A DNA stretch of 64,000 nt from positions 1-64,000 of the forward strand of contig CAUJDN010000112.1 in NCBI GenBank assembly GCA_963169195.1, given 5' to 3'. Every line of letters begins with the position of its first letter. Positions within the stretch are counted from its first letter, which is position 1. Of the stretch, positions 26,703 to 35,830 are shown piece by piece. The DNA is from Acidobacteriota bacterium (lineage in GTDB: Bacteria; Acidobacteriota; Vicinamibacteria; Vicinamibacterales; UBA2999). The notes under the pieces are model-generated. The model was not told where the DNA came from and ran no database searches. It saw only the letters and a program-made list of their open reading frames with translations. A program made the translations under genes and the position numbers.

Positions 26703-28730
26703 CTACTTCGACTTCATCACGTGCACCCCCGCCCAGTCCCCGGGCGGAGGATGCACCTCGTAGTGGGCGCATCGTCCGACGAACACCTGGCTGGGACCGT
26801 CGGCCGGGTCGATCGCCAGCGCGTCCCGGAACGCGGCGGCGGCGTGTCCCCATCGCCCGTTGCGATACTCGCGCAGGCCGTCGGCGAAGCGCGCAAACAG
26901 CGCCTGGCGCTCCGGCGTGAGCGCACCCTTCTCGGCCGCCAGTTCGTACACCGCCACCGGCTGCGTCTTGCCCTGGACGCGGATGAAGTCCAGTTCCCGC
27001 CCCTCGAACTGGTCCTTGACCAGCGCCCAGGTGTCCGCGGCGAGGAGGATCTCCGAGCCGTATGCCTTGTTGGCACCCTCGAGGCGTGAGGCCAGATTCA
27101 CCGTGTCGCCGAGCACGGTGTAGTTGAAGACCGTGGGCGTGCCCATGTTGCCGGCCACGACCCTCCCGGTGCTGATGCCCATGCGGGTCCGCAGGAGCGG
27201 CAGGCCCAGCCCCCGCCAGGCGCGGTTGACCTCGAGCATCCGCCGCTGCATGGCCAGCGCGCCCCGGCAGGCCTGGAGGGCATGCTCGGGATCCCGGACG
27301 GGGCAACCGAAGTACGCCATGATCGAGTCGCCGATCAGCTTGTCGAGCGTCGCGCGCTCTTCGAGCAGGATGGACACCATCTCGGTGAAGTACGCGCTCA
27401 GGTGGCGCTGCAGCTCGACCGGCGGCAGGGTCTCGGCCATCGTGGTGAAGCCCTCGAGATCGGTGAAGATGACCGACACCTCGAACTCCTCGCCCACCAG
27501 CGTCAGCTGCGAGGGGTCGTCGAGCATCTTGCGCACGATGGCCGGCGCCACGTAGTGCTCGAACGCGCGTCTGATGAAGAGCCGCTCCCGCGCGACCAGC
27601 CCGTAGCGGTAGGCGGCGCTGGCCGCGCAGGCCGCCACCAGGCCCGCCAGGGGCGTCACGACGGGAATCCGCGTCCCGGCCCACGCCAGGAGCCCGAAGC
27701 CCGCCAGGCCCCAGGCCGTCGCGGCGGCGCCGACGACGGCGGCGCCGATGCCGAGCGGAAGGCGATAGAGCAGGGTGCACGAGAGGGCGCCGGCCACGAG
27801 AATCAGCGCCACCACATGGAGCGGACGGCCAAACGGGTCGGCGATGGCCGCGTCGCGCAGCAGGGTATCGAGCGCCGTGGCGTGGATCTCGACGCCGGCC
27901 ATGCGTGCCGACACGGGCGTCTTGAAGTGGTCTGCGGTCGCCTCGACGCTCGCCGGCGCCGCGAGCGAAAAGCCGACGAACACCGTCTTGCCCTCGAAGA
28001 TGCCCGGGGGGAGCGACGTCTCGGGGGCAAGCGCCTGGTAGTAGGACACCGTGGTGATTCCGATCCGGGGCGGCCCGCGGAACCGCAGGAGCACGGGAGC
28101 GTCGGCGTCCCCCGGCGCGCGGAATCCCGGCGCCCGGCGCGCGGCCTGCAGCGCCAGCGACGGCCGGCCGTCGACGGTCAGCGGCGCGCGGCGGATGGCG
28201 CCATCGGGGTCGAGCCCGATCCGGATGACGCCGGTGGCCGCCGCCGCCGCCGCGAGCGGCTCGACCGGATCGATCCACTGCACCACGCCGTAGCGACGAT
28301 CCTCGACCTCGGCGCGGTCCGTCACGAGGACGACGGTGCCGGTCTCGGCCATGGCCCGCGCGAACGCGGCATCCTCTCCGGCCCCCGGCGCCGGCACGTC
28401 GAACAGCAGGTCGAACACGATGGTGCGCGCGCCGCCGCGGGCCAGGGCACGCGTCAGCTCGGCGTGGAGGGTCCGCGGCCAGGGCCACGGCAGGGCCATC
28501 TCGCTGAAGGAGGGCTCGTCGATGGCGACGATCACGATGTCGGGCGCCGGCTCGAGCGCGGTCGCCGCCGCCCGGCTGAAGCGATCGTAGAGCGCCCAGT
28601 CGAGGCGTTGCGCCAGGTCGGACGTGCCGGCCGCCAGTCCGAGCATCACCCCGATCGTCGAGACGACGGCAAAGGGCGCCGCGCGGGGGCGCGAGCCCTC
28701 CGGGAAGAAGAAGGCGCGCCAGCGCGTCAT
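26703..28730 (-). CDS. CHASE2-domain adenylate/guanylate cyclase
   Basis: A 675-residue membrane cyclase. An N-terminal transmembrane helix is followed by an extracytoplasmic CHASE2 sensor (about 45-300, with DIVIVAIDEPSF), three membrane helices (about 300-380) and a class III cyclase domain (about 425-610). Metal-binding aspartates appear in IFTDLEGFTTMAE and DKLIGDSIMAYFG; the transition-state Asn and Arg are in VNLASRLEGANK. The Lys of DKLIGD with the Asp of VLGDTVN suggests ATP as substrate. Its start overlaps the stop of the FecR-TPR-barrel gene (ATGA, 28727-28730), so the two are translated together. It should turn a periplasmic signal into cyclic nucleotide. Confidence 0.92.
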   Translation of the reverse strand: MTRWRAFFFPEGSRPRAAPFAVVSTIGVMLGLAAGTSDLAQRLDWALYDRFSRAAATALEPAPDIVIVAIDEPSFSEMALPWPWPRTLHAELTRALARGGARTIVFDLLFDVPAPGAGEDAAFARAMAETGTVVLVTDRAEVEDRRYGVVQWIDPVEPLAAAAAATGVIRIGLDPDGAIRRAPLTVDGRPSLALQAARRAPGFRAPGDADAPVLLRFRGPPRIGITTVSYYQALAPETSLPPGIFEGKTVFVGFSLAAPASVEATADHFKTPVSARMAGVEIHATALDTLLRDAAIADPFGRPLHVVALILVAGALSCTLLYRLPLGIGAAVVGAAATAWGLAGFGLLAWAGTRIPVVTPLAGLVAACAASAAYRYGLVARERLFIRRAFEHYVAPAIVRKMLDDPSQLTLVGEEFEVSVIFTDLEGFTTMAETLPPVELQRHLSAYFTEMVSILLEERATLDKLIGDSIMAYFGCPVRDPEHALQACRGALAMQRRMLEVNRAWRGLGLPLLRTRMGISTGRVVAGNMGTPTVFNYTVLGDTVNLASRLEGANKAYGSEILLAADTWALVKDQFEGRELDFIRVQGKTQPVAVYELAAEKGALTPERQALFARFADGLREYRNGRWGHAAAAFRDALAIDPADGPSQVFVGRCAHYEVHPPPGDWAGVHVMKSK

Positions 28731-31700
28731 CCCACCCGCCAGCGGAACTGCAGGAGCGCCCGCCGGTCGGGACGGATGCGTTCGACCGACAGGCCCTCGA
28801 CGACCGCGTTGAATCGGCGCTCGAACAGGTTGTCGACGGTGAACGTCAGCGCCCCCCGCCGATCCGCGAACTCGTAGCGGAGGTCGAGGTCCGCCAGCCC
28901 GAAGCCGCTGCGTGGCAGGTCGGTGACGGGCGTGTCGGAGAAACGCTGCGTCACGTAGCTGGTGGCGATCCGCGCGAAGAAGCCGCGCTCGTGAACGAAG
29001 TTGACGCCGACGCGGACCTTGTTGTCGGTGCGGAGGAAGTTGCGCGTGTCGAGGCGGGCGAACACGTCGTCGGCGAAGACACTGACGCGGCGGCTGGCGA
29101 GGAGGTTGACGAACAGGCTGGCGCCCGTCGAGCGCGTCTCGGCCTCGGGGGAGAAGGCGAACTCGAGCAGGGTCGGCACGCGCGTGTCGCGCAGAAACGC
29201 GCGCACGCCGGCGAAGGCCCTCGGCCAGGCGTGCTCGAGGGAGGCGTTGGCTTCCTTCCGGATGGCCGTCGGCTGTTCGTTGCGCTCGACGACGAACCCC
29301 GACACCGTGGAGGGTGACAGCTTCGAGCCCGTGAAGTCCGAGTTCAGGTTGCGGAGCGCGGCCACGCGCAGCACGGTCGACGGGCCCAGGTAGATGGACG
29401 CGCCGCCCATGGGATTCCAGCGGCGCAGGCTGTACTCGCGCGAATCGAAGAGGTCCACGTACGTCACGTCGTCGCGGCGCAGGCCGAGCGTGACGTGCAG
29501 CCAGGACGCGACCGCGATCTCGTCACGCACGTACGCGGTGGCCGTGCGGTCGCGGCCGGACTCCCGGGACGTCAGCTCGCCCAGCGGGGTGCCGTCGGCG
29601 GCCAGGTAGACCGAGTCCACGCAGTCCACGGCCTTGTCCTGCTCGAAGAACTGGGCGCCGACGATGAGCTGGTGCCGGCCCAGGCGGGTGGCCTGCTGCG
29701 CCTGGACGTCGTAGGAGTCGATCGGCGCGCGGTAGTGGCTGGACGACAGCGCGCCGAACTGCGAGAGGTTGATGCCGGTGCAGGTGGAGTACTCGTAGTC
29801 CGGATTCTCGGTTCGCTGCTCCCATCGCAGGACGCTGGCTGCCGCGGTGAAGGCCGAGCCGGGCCGCCAGTCGTACCGGGCGCCGAAGCGCAGGTCCGTC
29901 TGCGTGAAGCGGTTGACCAGGTTCGGGTCCGGATCGTCGATGAACTGCCGGATGATGACGGGCGCGTCGGTCTCCCGGCCGAGCGTGCGCACGATCTGGT
30001 TCGACTGGCCCTCGGTGGATCGTGACGTGTTGAGCGACAGGAAGACGTCGCTTCGGCTCGAGAGCGCCATCTTGCCCTGGAAGAACAGGCCCCGGGCGCT
30101 GTCGTGGCCGGGGTCGCGGAAGCCGTTCTCGCGCGAGAGATTGACGGCGGCGATGTGCGCGAAGCGGTCGTTGCCCGACCGGGTCTGGAGCAGGCCGTCG
30201 GCCTGGCCGTCGTTGCCCCACCGGATGGAGGGCGCGAACTGGCGGCCCGGCTGCTCGAGCAGCGCCGTGTACTCGTTGAAGTTGTTGAACGAGTTCCGGT
30301 TGACCGGCGCGTGCACGAGATACTGCAGCAGCTCGCTGCCGAGCGCCTGCGTGCGGTCGGGAAGCTGGCCGTAGGTCTCGGCGAGGAAGAGGTGCGCGCT
30401 GGCGTTGGTGAAGTCGGTGTCGAGGGAGTTCTGTGCCTCGAACGCGCCCCAGGCGTCGAAGCCGAGCTGCCGGTAGAACTCGGCCAGGCTGACGTTCTTC
30501 GAGGCGAGGTCGCGATCGAGCAGCAGGCGGCTGCGGTAGACGGCCCGGTTGTCGTTCAGCGTGATGGCCTGCGAGATCTCGTCGAGCGCTTCGGCCGGCC
30601 TGAAGCGGTCGCGGAGAAAGTGCGCGGTGTAGAGCCACGGCGTAGGATCGCGCGGATCGAGGCGCTTCGCGGAGGCCAGCGCCGACAGCCCCTCGGGGAA
30701 GCGCGACGCCTGGTGGTACGCCTTGCCCAGGTAGCTCTGGTACAGCGACACCTTCGGCTCGAGCAGCGTGGCGGTCAGCATCTCGAGCAGGCCGTCGTTG
30801 ACGCGACCTGCGCGGAAGTGGAGGAGGCCCAGGCCCAGGTGCGGTTCGCCGAACTCCTGGTCGGCAGCCACGGCCGCGTCGAACCTCGCCCGGGCTTCGG
30901 CGGCCTGGCCGGCGGCCAGCAGGACGAACCCGCTCATCGAGGACACCTGCGGGTCGCCCGGCGACACGCGCTCGGCTTCCTCGATGTCGCGGCGCGCGCC
31001 CGCCGTGTCGCCCATGCCGAAGCGCAGGCGGGCGCGGTTGACGCGGGCGGCGACATCGGCGGGATCGAGGGTCACGGCGCGGTCGATGTAGTCGAGCGCC
31101 CGCGGCAGGTCGAAGAGCGCCTGCGCCGCCTCGCTGGCCGCGCGAAGGGCCGCCACCGACTCGGGATGGGCCGCCAGGGCGGCCGCGGCCGCCTTTGCCG
31201 CCAACTCCGGGTGGTTCTGCGTCAGCTCCAGCGTCGACAACAGCACCAGCGGCCGGAGCGCGGACGGGTCCTGCGCCACCAGCGCGTCGATCGCCTCGCG
31301 CGCCGCGCGGGCATCGCCGGTGGCCAGGGCGACCGCGGCCAGCTGCGCGCGCCGTTCCACGTCGAGCGCGGCCGGGAACGGCCGGGCGAGGACGTCCCGC
31401 GCCTGGACGACGTTGCCCTGCTGCGCGTGCGCCATCGACGCGCCGATGGCAGCCCAGGGCTCGGTGGCCACGGCCGGCCCGAAGGCCGCGAGCGCCGCCG
31501 CCAGGTTGCCCTGCCGCAGCTGCTCGAAACCGGCCCGCGCGGCGCCGGCCAGGGCGTCGGCGGGCAGGTCGCGCCATGCCACCCGCGCCGGGTAGTACAG
31601 CGCCCACTGCACCGCGTCCTCGGGGTTCAGCACCACCCGCTTCGTCGGCGCCTGTCCGGGCCGGGCCGTGCCTTCCTCGCCCGCGTTGACGAGGATCGAC

Positions 31701-32224
31701 CCGGCCGTGTTGGAGAGCTCCACCGACCCCTCGACGACCGTCAGCACCGTCGTGTCGTCCGGCCCGAGCGCGATGTTGACTTCGGTGCCGCGGACGGCGG
31801 CGGCGGCAGCCGGCGTCTGAATCGTCAGACCGCTCGCCGGATTCTTCGTCCGGAACCAGCCCTCGCCGCGCAGCAGGTTGAGGATCGTGGATGCCGCGCC
31901 CGCCTGGCGCACCGCCTGCACCGTGAGAATGGCATTGGCATTGAGCTTGACCTGCGTCTCGTCCACGAAGAGGATGGCGGCCCGGCTGGCGGCCAGCGTG
32001 CGCACGCGCTGCCGCGCATACAGGTCATCGAAGACGCGCGCGGCCAGCCACTGCTCGTCCTCCGCAGCCGTGCGTTCGACGGTCCCGCCCGCCGAGACGA
32101 TCTTGGCCTGGGGTGGCCCCGGCGGCGGGCTGGCTGGCACCTGCGCCGCCAGGGTGGCTGGGACGAGAAGGACGCCAACGCGTGCAGACAAGGAGAGCAG
32201 GGTGCGGACGGTAGGGGGAAGCAC
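28727..32224 (-). CDS. FecR-TPR protein with C-terminal outer-membrane barrel
   Basis: A 1165-residue exported multidomain protein. A signal peptide ends near LAAQVPA (about residue 30). A FecR domain follows (about 40-190, with TPAAAAAVRGTEVNI). Tandem TPR helices run from about 225 to 600 (ALDYIDRAVTLDPADVAAR, ALDEISQAITL). The last half (about 640-1165) reads as beta-strands like a TonB-receptor barrel and ends with QFRWRVG. FecR, TPR and barrel in one chain is unusual. The GTG start at 32224 has a GGAGG upstream. It is co-translated with the CHASE2 cyclase, suggesting a signalling pair that spans the outer membrane, periplasm and inner membrane. Confidence 0.85.
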   Translation of the reverse strand: MLPPTVRTLLSLSARVGVLLVPATLAAQVPASPPPGPPQAKIVSAGGTVERTAAEDEQWLAARVFDDLYARQRVRTLAASRAAILFVDETQVKLNANAILTVQAVRQAGAASTILNLLRGEGWFRTKNPASGLTIQTPAAAAAVRGTEVNIALGPDDTTVLTVVEGSVELSNTAGSILVNAGEEGTARPGQAPTKRVVLNPEDAVQWALYYPARVAWRDLPADALAGAARAGFEQLRQGNLAAALAAFGPAVATEPWAAIGASMAHAQQGNVVQARDVLARPFPAALDVERRAQLAAVALATGDARAAREAIDALVAQDPSALRPLVLLSTLELTQNHPELAAKAAAAALAAHPESVAALRAASEAAQALFDLPRALDYIDRAVTLDPADVAARVNRARLRFGMGDTAGARRDIEEAERVSPGDPQVSSMSGFVLLAAGQAAEARARFDAAVAADQEFGEPHLGLGLLHFRAGRVNDGLLEMLTATLLEPKVSLYQSYLGKAYHQASRFPEGLSALASAKRLDPRDPTPWLYTAHFLRDRFRPAEALDEISQAITLNDNRAVYRSRLLLDRDLASKNVSLAEFYRQLGFDAWGAFEAQNSLDTDFTNASAHLFLAETYGQLPDRTQALGSELLQYLVHAPVNRNSFNNFNEYTALLEQPGRQFAPSIRWGNDGQADGLLQTRSGNDRFAHIAAVNLSRENGFRDPGHDSARGLFFQGKMALSSRSDVFLSLNTSRSTEGQSNQIVRTLGRETDAPVIIRQFIDDPDPNLVNRFTQTDLRFGARYDWRPGSAFTAAASVLRWEQRTENPDYEYSTCTGINLSQFGALSSSHYRAPIDSYDVQAQQATRLGRHQLIVGAQFFEQDKAVDCVDSVYLAADGTPLGELTSRESGRDRTATAYVRDEIAVASWLHVTLGLRRDDVTYVDLFDSREYSLRRWNPMGGASIYLGPSTVLRVAALRNLNSDFTGSKLSPSTVSGFVVERNEQPTAIRKEANASLEHAWPRAFAGVRAFLRDTRVPTLLEFAFSPEAETRSTGASLFVNLLASRRVSVFADDVFARLDTRNFLRTDNKVRVGVNFVHERGFFARIATSYVTQRFSDTPVTDLPRSGFGLADLDLRYEFADRRGALTFTVDNLFERRFNAVVEGLSVERIRPDRRALLQFRWRVG

Positions 32225-32394
32225 GGCGCGGGAATCCTCCGCTTGGTGACGACGGCGAAGTCAGATGGCCGGCATGCTATCGGACTACGCATCAGCTGCG
32301 CAACTGCGGGGCCGACGGACGGCGACCGCGCGAATGCGGACGGGCGCGGACGGGGACACGCTCGATCCCGGGCGCGGTGTCACGTGGTCGGTCG

Positions 32395-33084
32395 TCAGGC
32401 GTGTGTCGCCCAGGTCCTGTCGCCGGGCGCGTGCGGGGCACAGGGATCGAAGCGCCCGGGCGACTCGATGTACCGCATCGCCTGCCGGTAGCCGATCTCC
32501 GAGGTGAAGTACCCGAGGAGCGCCAGCTCCTTCATCATGCGGAAGTAGTGCGGCGGCTCGTCCTCGGGGCGTGACGCCGCTGCCGGCGCGCGGGAGCGCG
32601 GCGCCTCGGCACGCTCCTCCATCGCGGTTCGCTGCTCGCGATCCAGCGCCTCGAGCAGCGTGAGCCGGCGGGCCGGGGGCGCCTGCATGAACGACGTGCC
32701 CGCGGCCGCACGGCAGGCCTCGTCCAGCTGGCGCATGCCCTCGCGAAAGACCTGCCGGTTCCGCTCGGTGTACACGTCGGTGACCATCAGCGCCATGAAG
32801 GCACCGGTCTTCGCGGCCTTCGCACCCGGCGTGGACGTGTCGGGCAGGATCGTGTCCGCGACTTCGTCGAGGAACGCGATGTCGGCCGCCGAGAACGTGC
32901 CCACGCCCTCCACCGCCGCCTGTGCGACGACGCCATCGTCAACCGACACGGCGCCGAGGCGATCGCCGCCGACGAGCGCGACGCCGCCGAGCATGGCCGT
33001 CACTTGCCGGATGGCCGCCCGCCGCGTGATCCCGGCGGACGGCGCGCCGTCATCCGATGCGCCTTGCACGTTCGCTGCGGTCAT
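32395..33084 (-). CDS. Gluconate 2-dehydrogenase subunit 3-type protein, copy 2
   Basis: A 229-residue Tat-exported protein (ITRRAAIRQVTAMLGG), partner of the GMC oxidoreductase immediately upstream (29-nt gap). The family pattern EVADTILPDTSTPGAKAAKTGAF and the C-terminal YFTSEIGYRQAMRYI are clear. The ATG follows a good GGGAGG Shine-Dalgarno. The GMC, then subunit-3 order repeats the arrangement at 19810-22238, so two independent dehydrogenase pairs are encoded in the window. Again no cytochrome subunit adjoins. The 170 bases right of it (32225-32394) hold only the promoter region of the FecR operon on the minus strand. Confidence 0.85.
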   Translation of the reverse strand: MTAANVQGASDDGAPSAGITRRAAIRQVTAMLGGVALVGGDRLGAVSVDDGVVAQAAVEGVGTFSAADIAFLDEVADTILPDTSTPGAKAAKTGAFMALMVTDVYTERNRQVFREGMRQLDEACRAAAGTSFMQAPPARRLTLLEALDREQRTAMEERAEAPRSRAPAAASRPEDEPPHYFRMMKELALLGYFTSEIGYRQAMRYIESPGRFDPCAPHAPGDRTWATHA

Positions 33085-33113
33085 CGCGCCATCCTCCCCA
33101 CTCCCGACAGGTT

Positions 33114-34796
33114 CTACAGGTTCCCCCGCTTCAACTCATCGACGGCGAACGCCGCCGCCCGGGCGGTGAGCGCCATGTAAGTGAGCGACGGGTTCTGGCA
33201 GGCCGACGACGTCATGCACGACCCGTCGGTGACGAAGACGTTCGGGGCGTCCCAGACCTGGTTGTGCGCGTTCAGGACCGACGTCTTCGGGTCGCGCCCC
33301 ATCCGCGCCGTGCCCATCTCGTGGATGCCCATGCCGGGGAAGTACCCGTTGTCGAAGACCCGCACCTCGCGGATGCCGGCGGCCTCCAGCATCTCGGCCA
33401 TGTCGTTCATCATGTCGCGGCGCATGAGCCGTTCGTTCTCGCCGGTGGCGCAGTCGATGGCCAGCACCGGGAGGCCCCACCTGTCGGTCCGCGATTCGTC
33501 GATGGTGATCCGGTTCGCGTGGTCGGGCAGCATCTCGCCGAAGGCCGTGCCGCCGATGCGCCAGGGCCCGGGCGTCGCCATGGCGTCCTTGAACGCCGCG
33601 CCCACGCCCAGCTCGGCGACCGCCCGCTCCCAGCCCAGTCGGCTGGCGCTGCCCTGGTAGCCGAAGCCGCGGAGGTACTCGCGCGTGTCGCCGAAGAAGT
33701 TCCGGTAGCGGGGGATGTAGAAGCCCGTCGGCCGGCGCCCGTAGACGTTGCGATCCTCGTGGCCGGGGATGACGCCGTTGGCCCCGCAGCGGAAGTGGTG
33801 GTCCATCAGGTTGTGGCCGAGCTCACCCGAGCTGCTGCCCAGGCCGCCGGGCCAGACCTCGCGTGCGGATCGCATCAGCAGCCACGTGGAGTTGAGCGCG
33901 GACGCGCAGAGGAAGACAAGGCGGGCGCGGTACTCGGTGGTGGCGGTCGTCTCCGCATCGAGCACGCGCACGCCCGAGGCTCGCTGTCGATCGCGGTCGT
34001 AGACGACGTCGGTGACGATGGCGTGCGCGCGGAGCGTCAGGCGGCCGGTGGCCACTGCGGCCGGCAGGGTGGAAGCCTGCGTGCTGAAGTACGCGCCGTA
34101 GGGGCAGCCCAGCCAACAGGCCGCGCGATACTGGCAGCGGCCCCGCCGCCCGAGCGGCTGCGTCAGGTTGGCGGTCCGGCCGGGGATGATCCGCCGTCGT
34201 CCCTCGAACTGCTTCGCGAGGCGGCCGGCGACGGCGTCCTCCGCGCAGTTGAGCGGCATGGCCGGCTGGAACTGGCCGTCGGGTAATTGCGGAAGGCCCT
34301 CGAGTGAACCCGAGATCCCGGCGTGGCGTTCGACGTGGTCGTACCAGGGCGCGAGGTCCGCGTAGCGGATGGGCCAGTCGACGGCGATGCCTTCTTTCGC
34401 GTTCGCCTCGAAATCCCAGTCGCTGAGGCGATAGCTCTGCCGGCCCCATGTCAGCGAGCGGCCGCCGACGTGGTAGCCGCGGTACCAGTCGAAGCGCTTC
34501 ACCTCGGTGTACGGCGAGTCCCTGTCCGAGGCCCACCAGTCCAGGTTCTTCTCGTTGAGCGGGTAGTCGCGCTTCAGGACCGGGTACGCGTCGATCATCT
34601 CGCGCGTGCGGCCGCCGCGGTGGGGATACTCCCAGGGCGCCTTGCGCGCGTTCCGGTAGTCCTTGCCGTGCTCGACGTTCTTCCCGCGCTCGAGCAGCAG
34701 CACGCGGAGCCCGCGCTCGGTCAGTTCCTTCGCGGCCCACCCGCCCGAGATGCCCGAGCCGACGACGATGGCGTCAAACGTTTCCGACTGAGGCAT
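33114..34796 (-). CDS. GMC-family oxidoreductase, copy 2
   Basis: A 560-residue GMC flavoprotein. The FAD motif VVGSGISGGWAAKELTERG begins the chain. A Cys/Gly-rich insert (CQYRAACWLGCPYGAYF) replaces the CHYCGHCGRGC pattern of copy 1. The C-terminal GIHEMGTARMGRD and VTDGSCMTSSACQNPSLTYM mark the active site and flavin contact. I chose the ATG at 34796, which has an AGAAGGG sequence upstream; an in-frame ATG at 34817 has none. It lies between a TIM-barrel isomerase gene and its subunit-3 partner on the same strand, forming a three-gene operon. It probably oxidises a sugar in the periplasm. Confidence 0.9.
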   Translation of the reverse strand: MPQSETFDAIVVGSGISGGWAAKELTERGLRVLLLERGKNVEHGKDYRNARKAPWEYPHRGGRTREMIDAYPVLKRDYPLNEKNLDWWASDRDSPYTEVKRFDWYRGYHVGGRSLTWGRQSYRLSDWDFEANAKEGIAVDWPIRYADLAPWYDHVERHAGISGSLEGLPQLPDGQFQPAMPLNCAEDAVAGRLAKQFEGRRRIIPGRTANLTQPLGRRGRCQYRAACWLGCPYGAYFSTQASTLPAAVATGRLTLRAHAIVTDVVYDRDRQRASGVRVLDAETTATTEYRARLVFLCASALNSTWLLMRSAREVWPGGLGSSSGELGHNLMDHHFRCGANGVIPGHEDRNVYGRRPTGFYIPRYRNFFGDTREYLRGFGYQGSASRLGWERAVAELGVGAAFKDAMATPGPWRIGGTAFGEMLPDHANRITIDESRTDRWGLPVLAIDCATGENERLMRRDMMNDMAEMLEAAGIREVRVFDNGYFPGMGIHEMGTARMGRDPKTSVLNAHNQVWDAPNVFVTDGSCMTSSACQNPSLTYMALTARAAAFAVDELKRGNL

Positions 34797-34860
34797 GTCA
34801 TCCGACCCTTCTGCCATGCCGCCCGTCCGGCTTCGCCAAGGCGACGGCGGACCAGCGGCC

Positions 34861-35757
34861 TTATCTCGACCTCGAAAGGTACGCGTAGCTCTTCGCGAGG
34901 CTCGCTACCGGATCGCCGGACGTGTGGTCCTGCTCGACGAAGAAATGCCGGACACCCGCGGCGCGCGCGGCGGCGAGGACGGCCGGGAAGTCGATCGCGC
35001 CCGATCCCACCTCCACGAAGGCCGCCGGCGGCACGGCGCTCTCATCGAGGCCCGTCGCGGCGTGCGGGTCCTTGTCCTTGAGGTGGAGCGAGGCGACCCG
35101 GCCGGCGTAGCGGCGCAGGACGGCGACGGGATCCGCGCCCGCGACGGTGGCCCAGAAGACGTCGAGCTGCAGCAGCATCCTCGCGTCGGCCGTGCCCTTC
35201 ATCAGCACGTCGATCCAGGCCGTGCCGTCGCGATCCCGGCCGAACTCGAACGCGTGGTTGTGATAGGCGAGGCGCAGCCCCGCGGCCGACGCCGTGCGCG
35301 CCATCGCCGCCAGCCGCGCGGCCATCGCCTCGAACCCGGCGCGATCCGCGGGGCGCTCCGCGGGCGCGACGAAGGGCACGACGAGATCGCGGATGCCGAG
35401 GCGTTTCGCCTCCGGCAGGAAGGCCTCGAAGCCCTCGCCCCTGGCGGTCGGGCCGTCGAGGTGCACGCTGACGATGGCCAGTCCGAGCTCGGCGGCGATC
35501 GGCGCCACCACCGGCAGCGTGGCCTGCATGACCTCGAGCTCCCGGTAGCCGATCGCGGCGATGCGCTTCAGGGTGCCCGCGGGATCGGCGGAGATCTGGC
35601 TGCGGACGGTGTAGAGCTGGACACCCCAGCGGGGCGCCGCGTCCTGCTGCCGGCGGGCGGCGGCGAGGGGGTGGGCGCCGGCGCGAGCGGGTACCGCGAC
35701 CGCTCCGGCAAGGCCCGCGGCAAGGCCCTTCAGCAACGCGCGTCGGTCGACGTCCAT
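34861..35757 (-). CDS. Tat-exported sugar isomerase/epimerase (AP-endonuclease-2 TIM barrel)
   Basis: A 298-residue protein of the xylose-isomerase-like TIM-barrel family. The N-terminus has a Tat signal (DRRALLKGLAAGLAGAVAV). Barrel motifs include WGVQLYTVRSQ (strand 1), LRLAYHNHAFEF (metal and substrate site), MLLQLDVFWA and ASLHLKDKD. The glutamate in FVEVGSGAIDF and the C-terminal FVEQDHTSG complete the metal site. Relatives isomerise or cleave keto-sugars, including 3-keto derivatives. It is the first gene of an operon with GMC copy 2 and its subunit 3, so it may act on the GMC product. The substrate is unknown. Confidence 0.85.
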   Translation of the reverse strand: MDVDRRALLKGLAAGLAGAVAVPARAGAHPLAAARRQQDAAPRWGVQLYTVRSQISADPAGTLKRIAAIGYRELEVMQATLPVVAPIAAELGLAIVSVHLDGPTARGEGFEAFLPEAKRLGIRDLVVPFVAPAERPADRAGFEAMAARLAAMARTASAAGLRLAYHNHAFEFGRDRDGTAWIDVLMKGTADARMLLQLDVFWATVAGADPVAVLRRYAGRVASLHLKDKDPHAATGLDESAVPPAAFVEVGSGAIDFPAVLAAARAAGVRHFFVEQDHTSGDPVASLAKSYAYLSRSR

Positions 35758-35781
35758 CGTGCACCCGGGCGAGGTCGGGCC

Positions 35782-35811
35782 ACTCTAACACACGGGCGCG
35801 CGTGATACCCT
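35782..35811. promoter_or_regulatory. Divergent -10 candidates
   Basis: On the minus strand TAGAGT (35782-35787) serves the TIM-barrel gene; on the plus strand TACCCT (35806-35811) serves the Gfo/Idh gene, 19 nt before its ATG. The intergenic region is only 73 bp, so the two promoters are back to back. Confidence 0.35.
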
Positions 35812-35830
35812 CCCCGTCGAGCGGGGGCGC

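Noticed and set aside
30104..32491. A 795-codon plus-strand frame
   Set aside because: Antisense to the FecR-TPR gene; composition typical of shadow frames.
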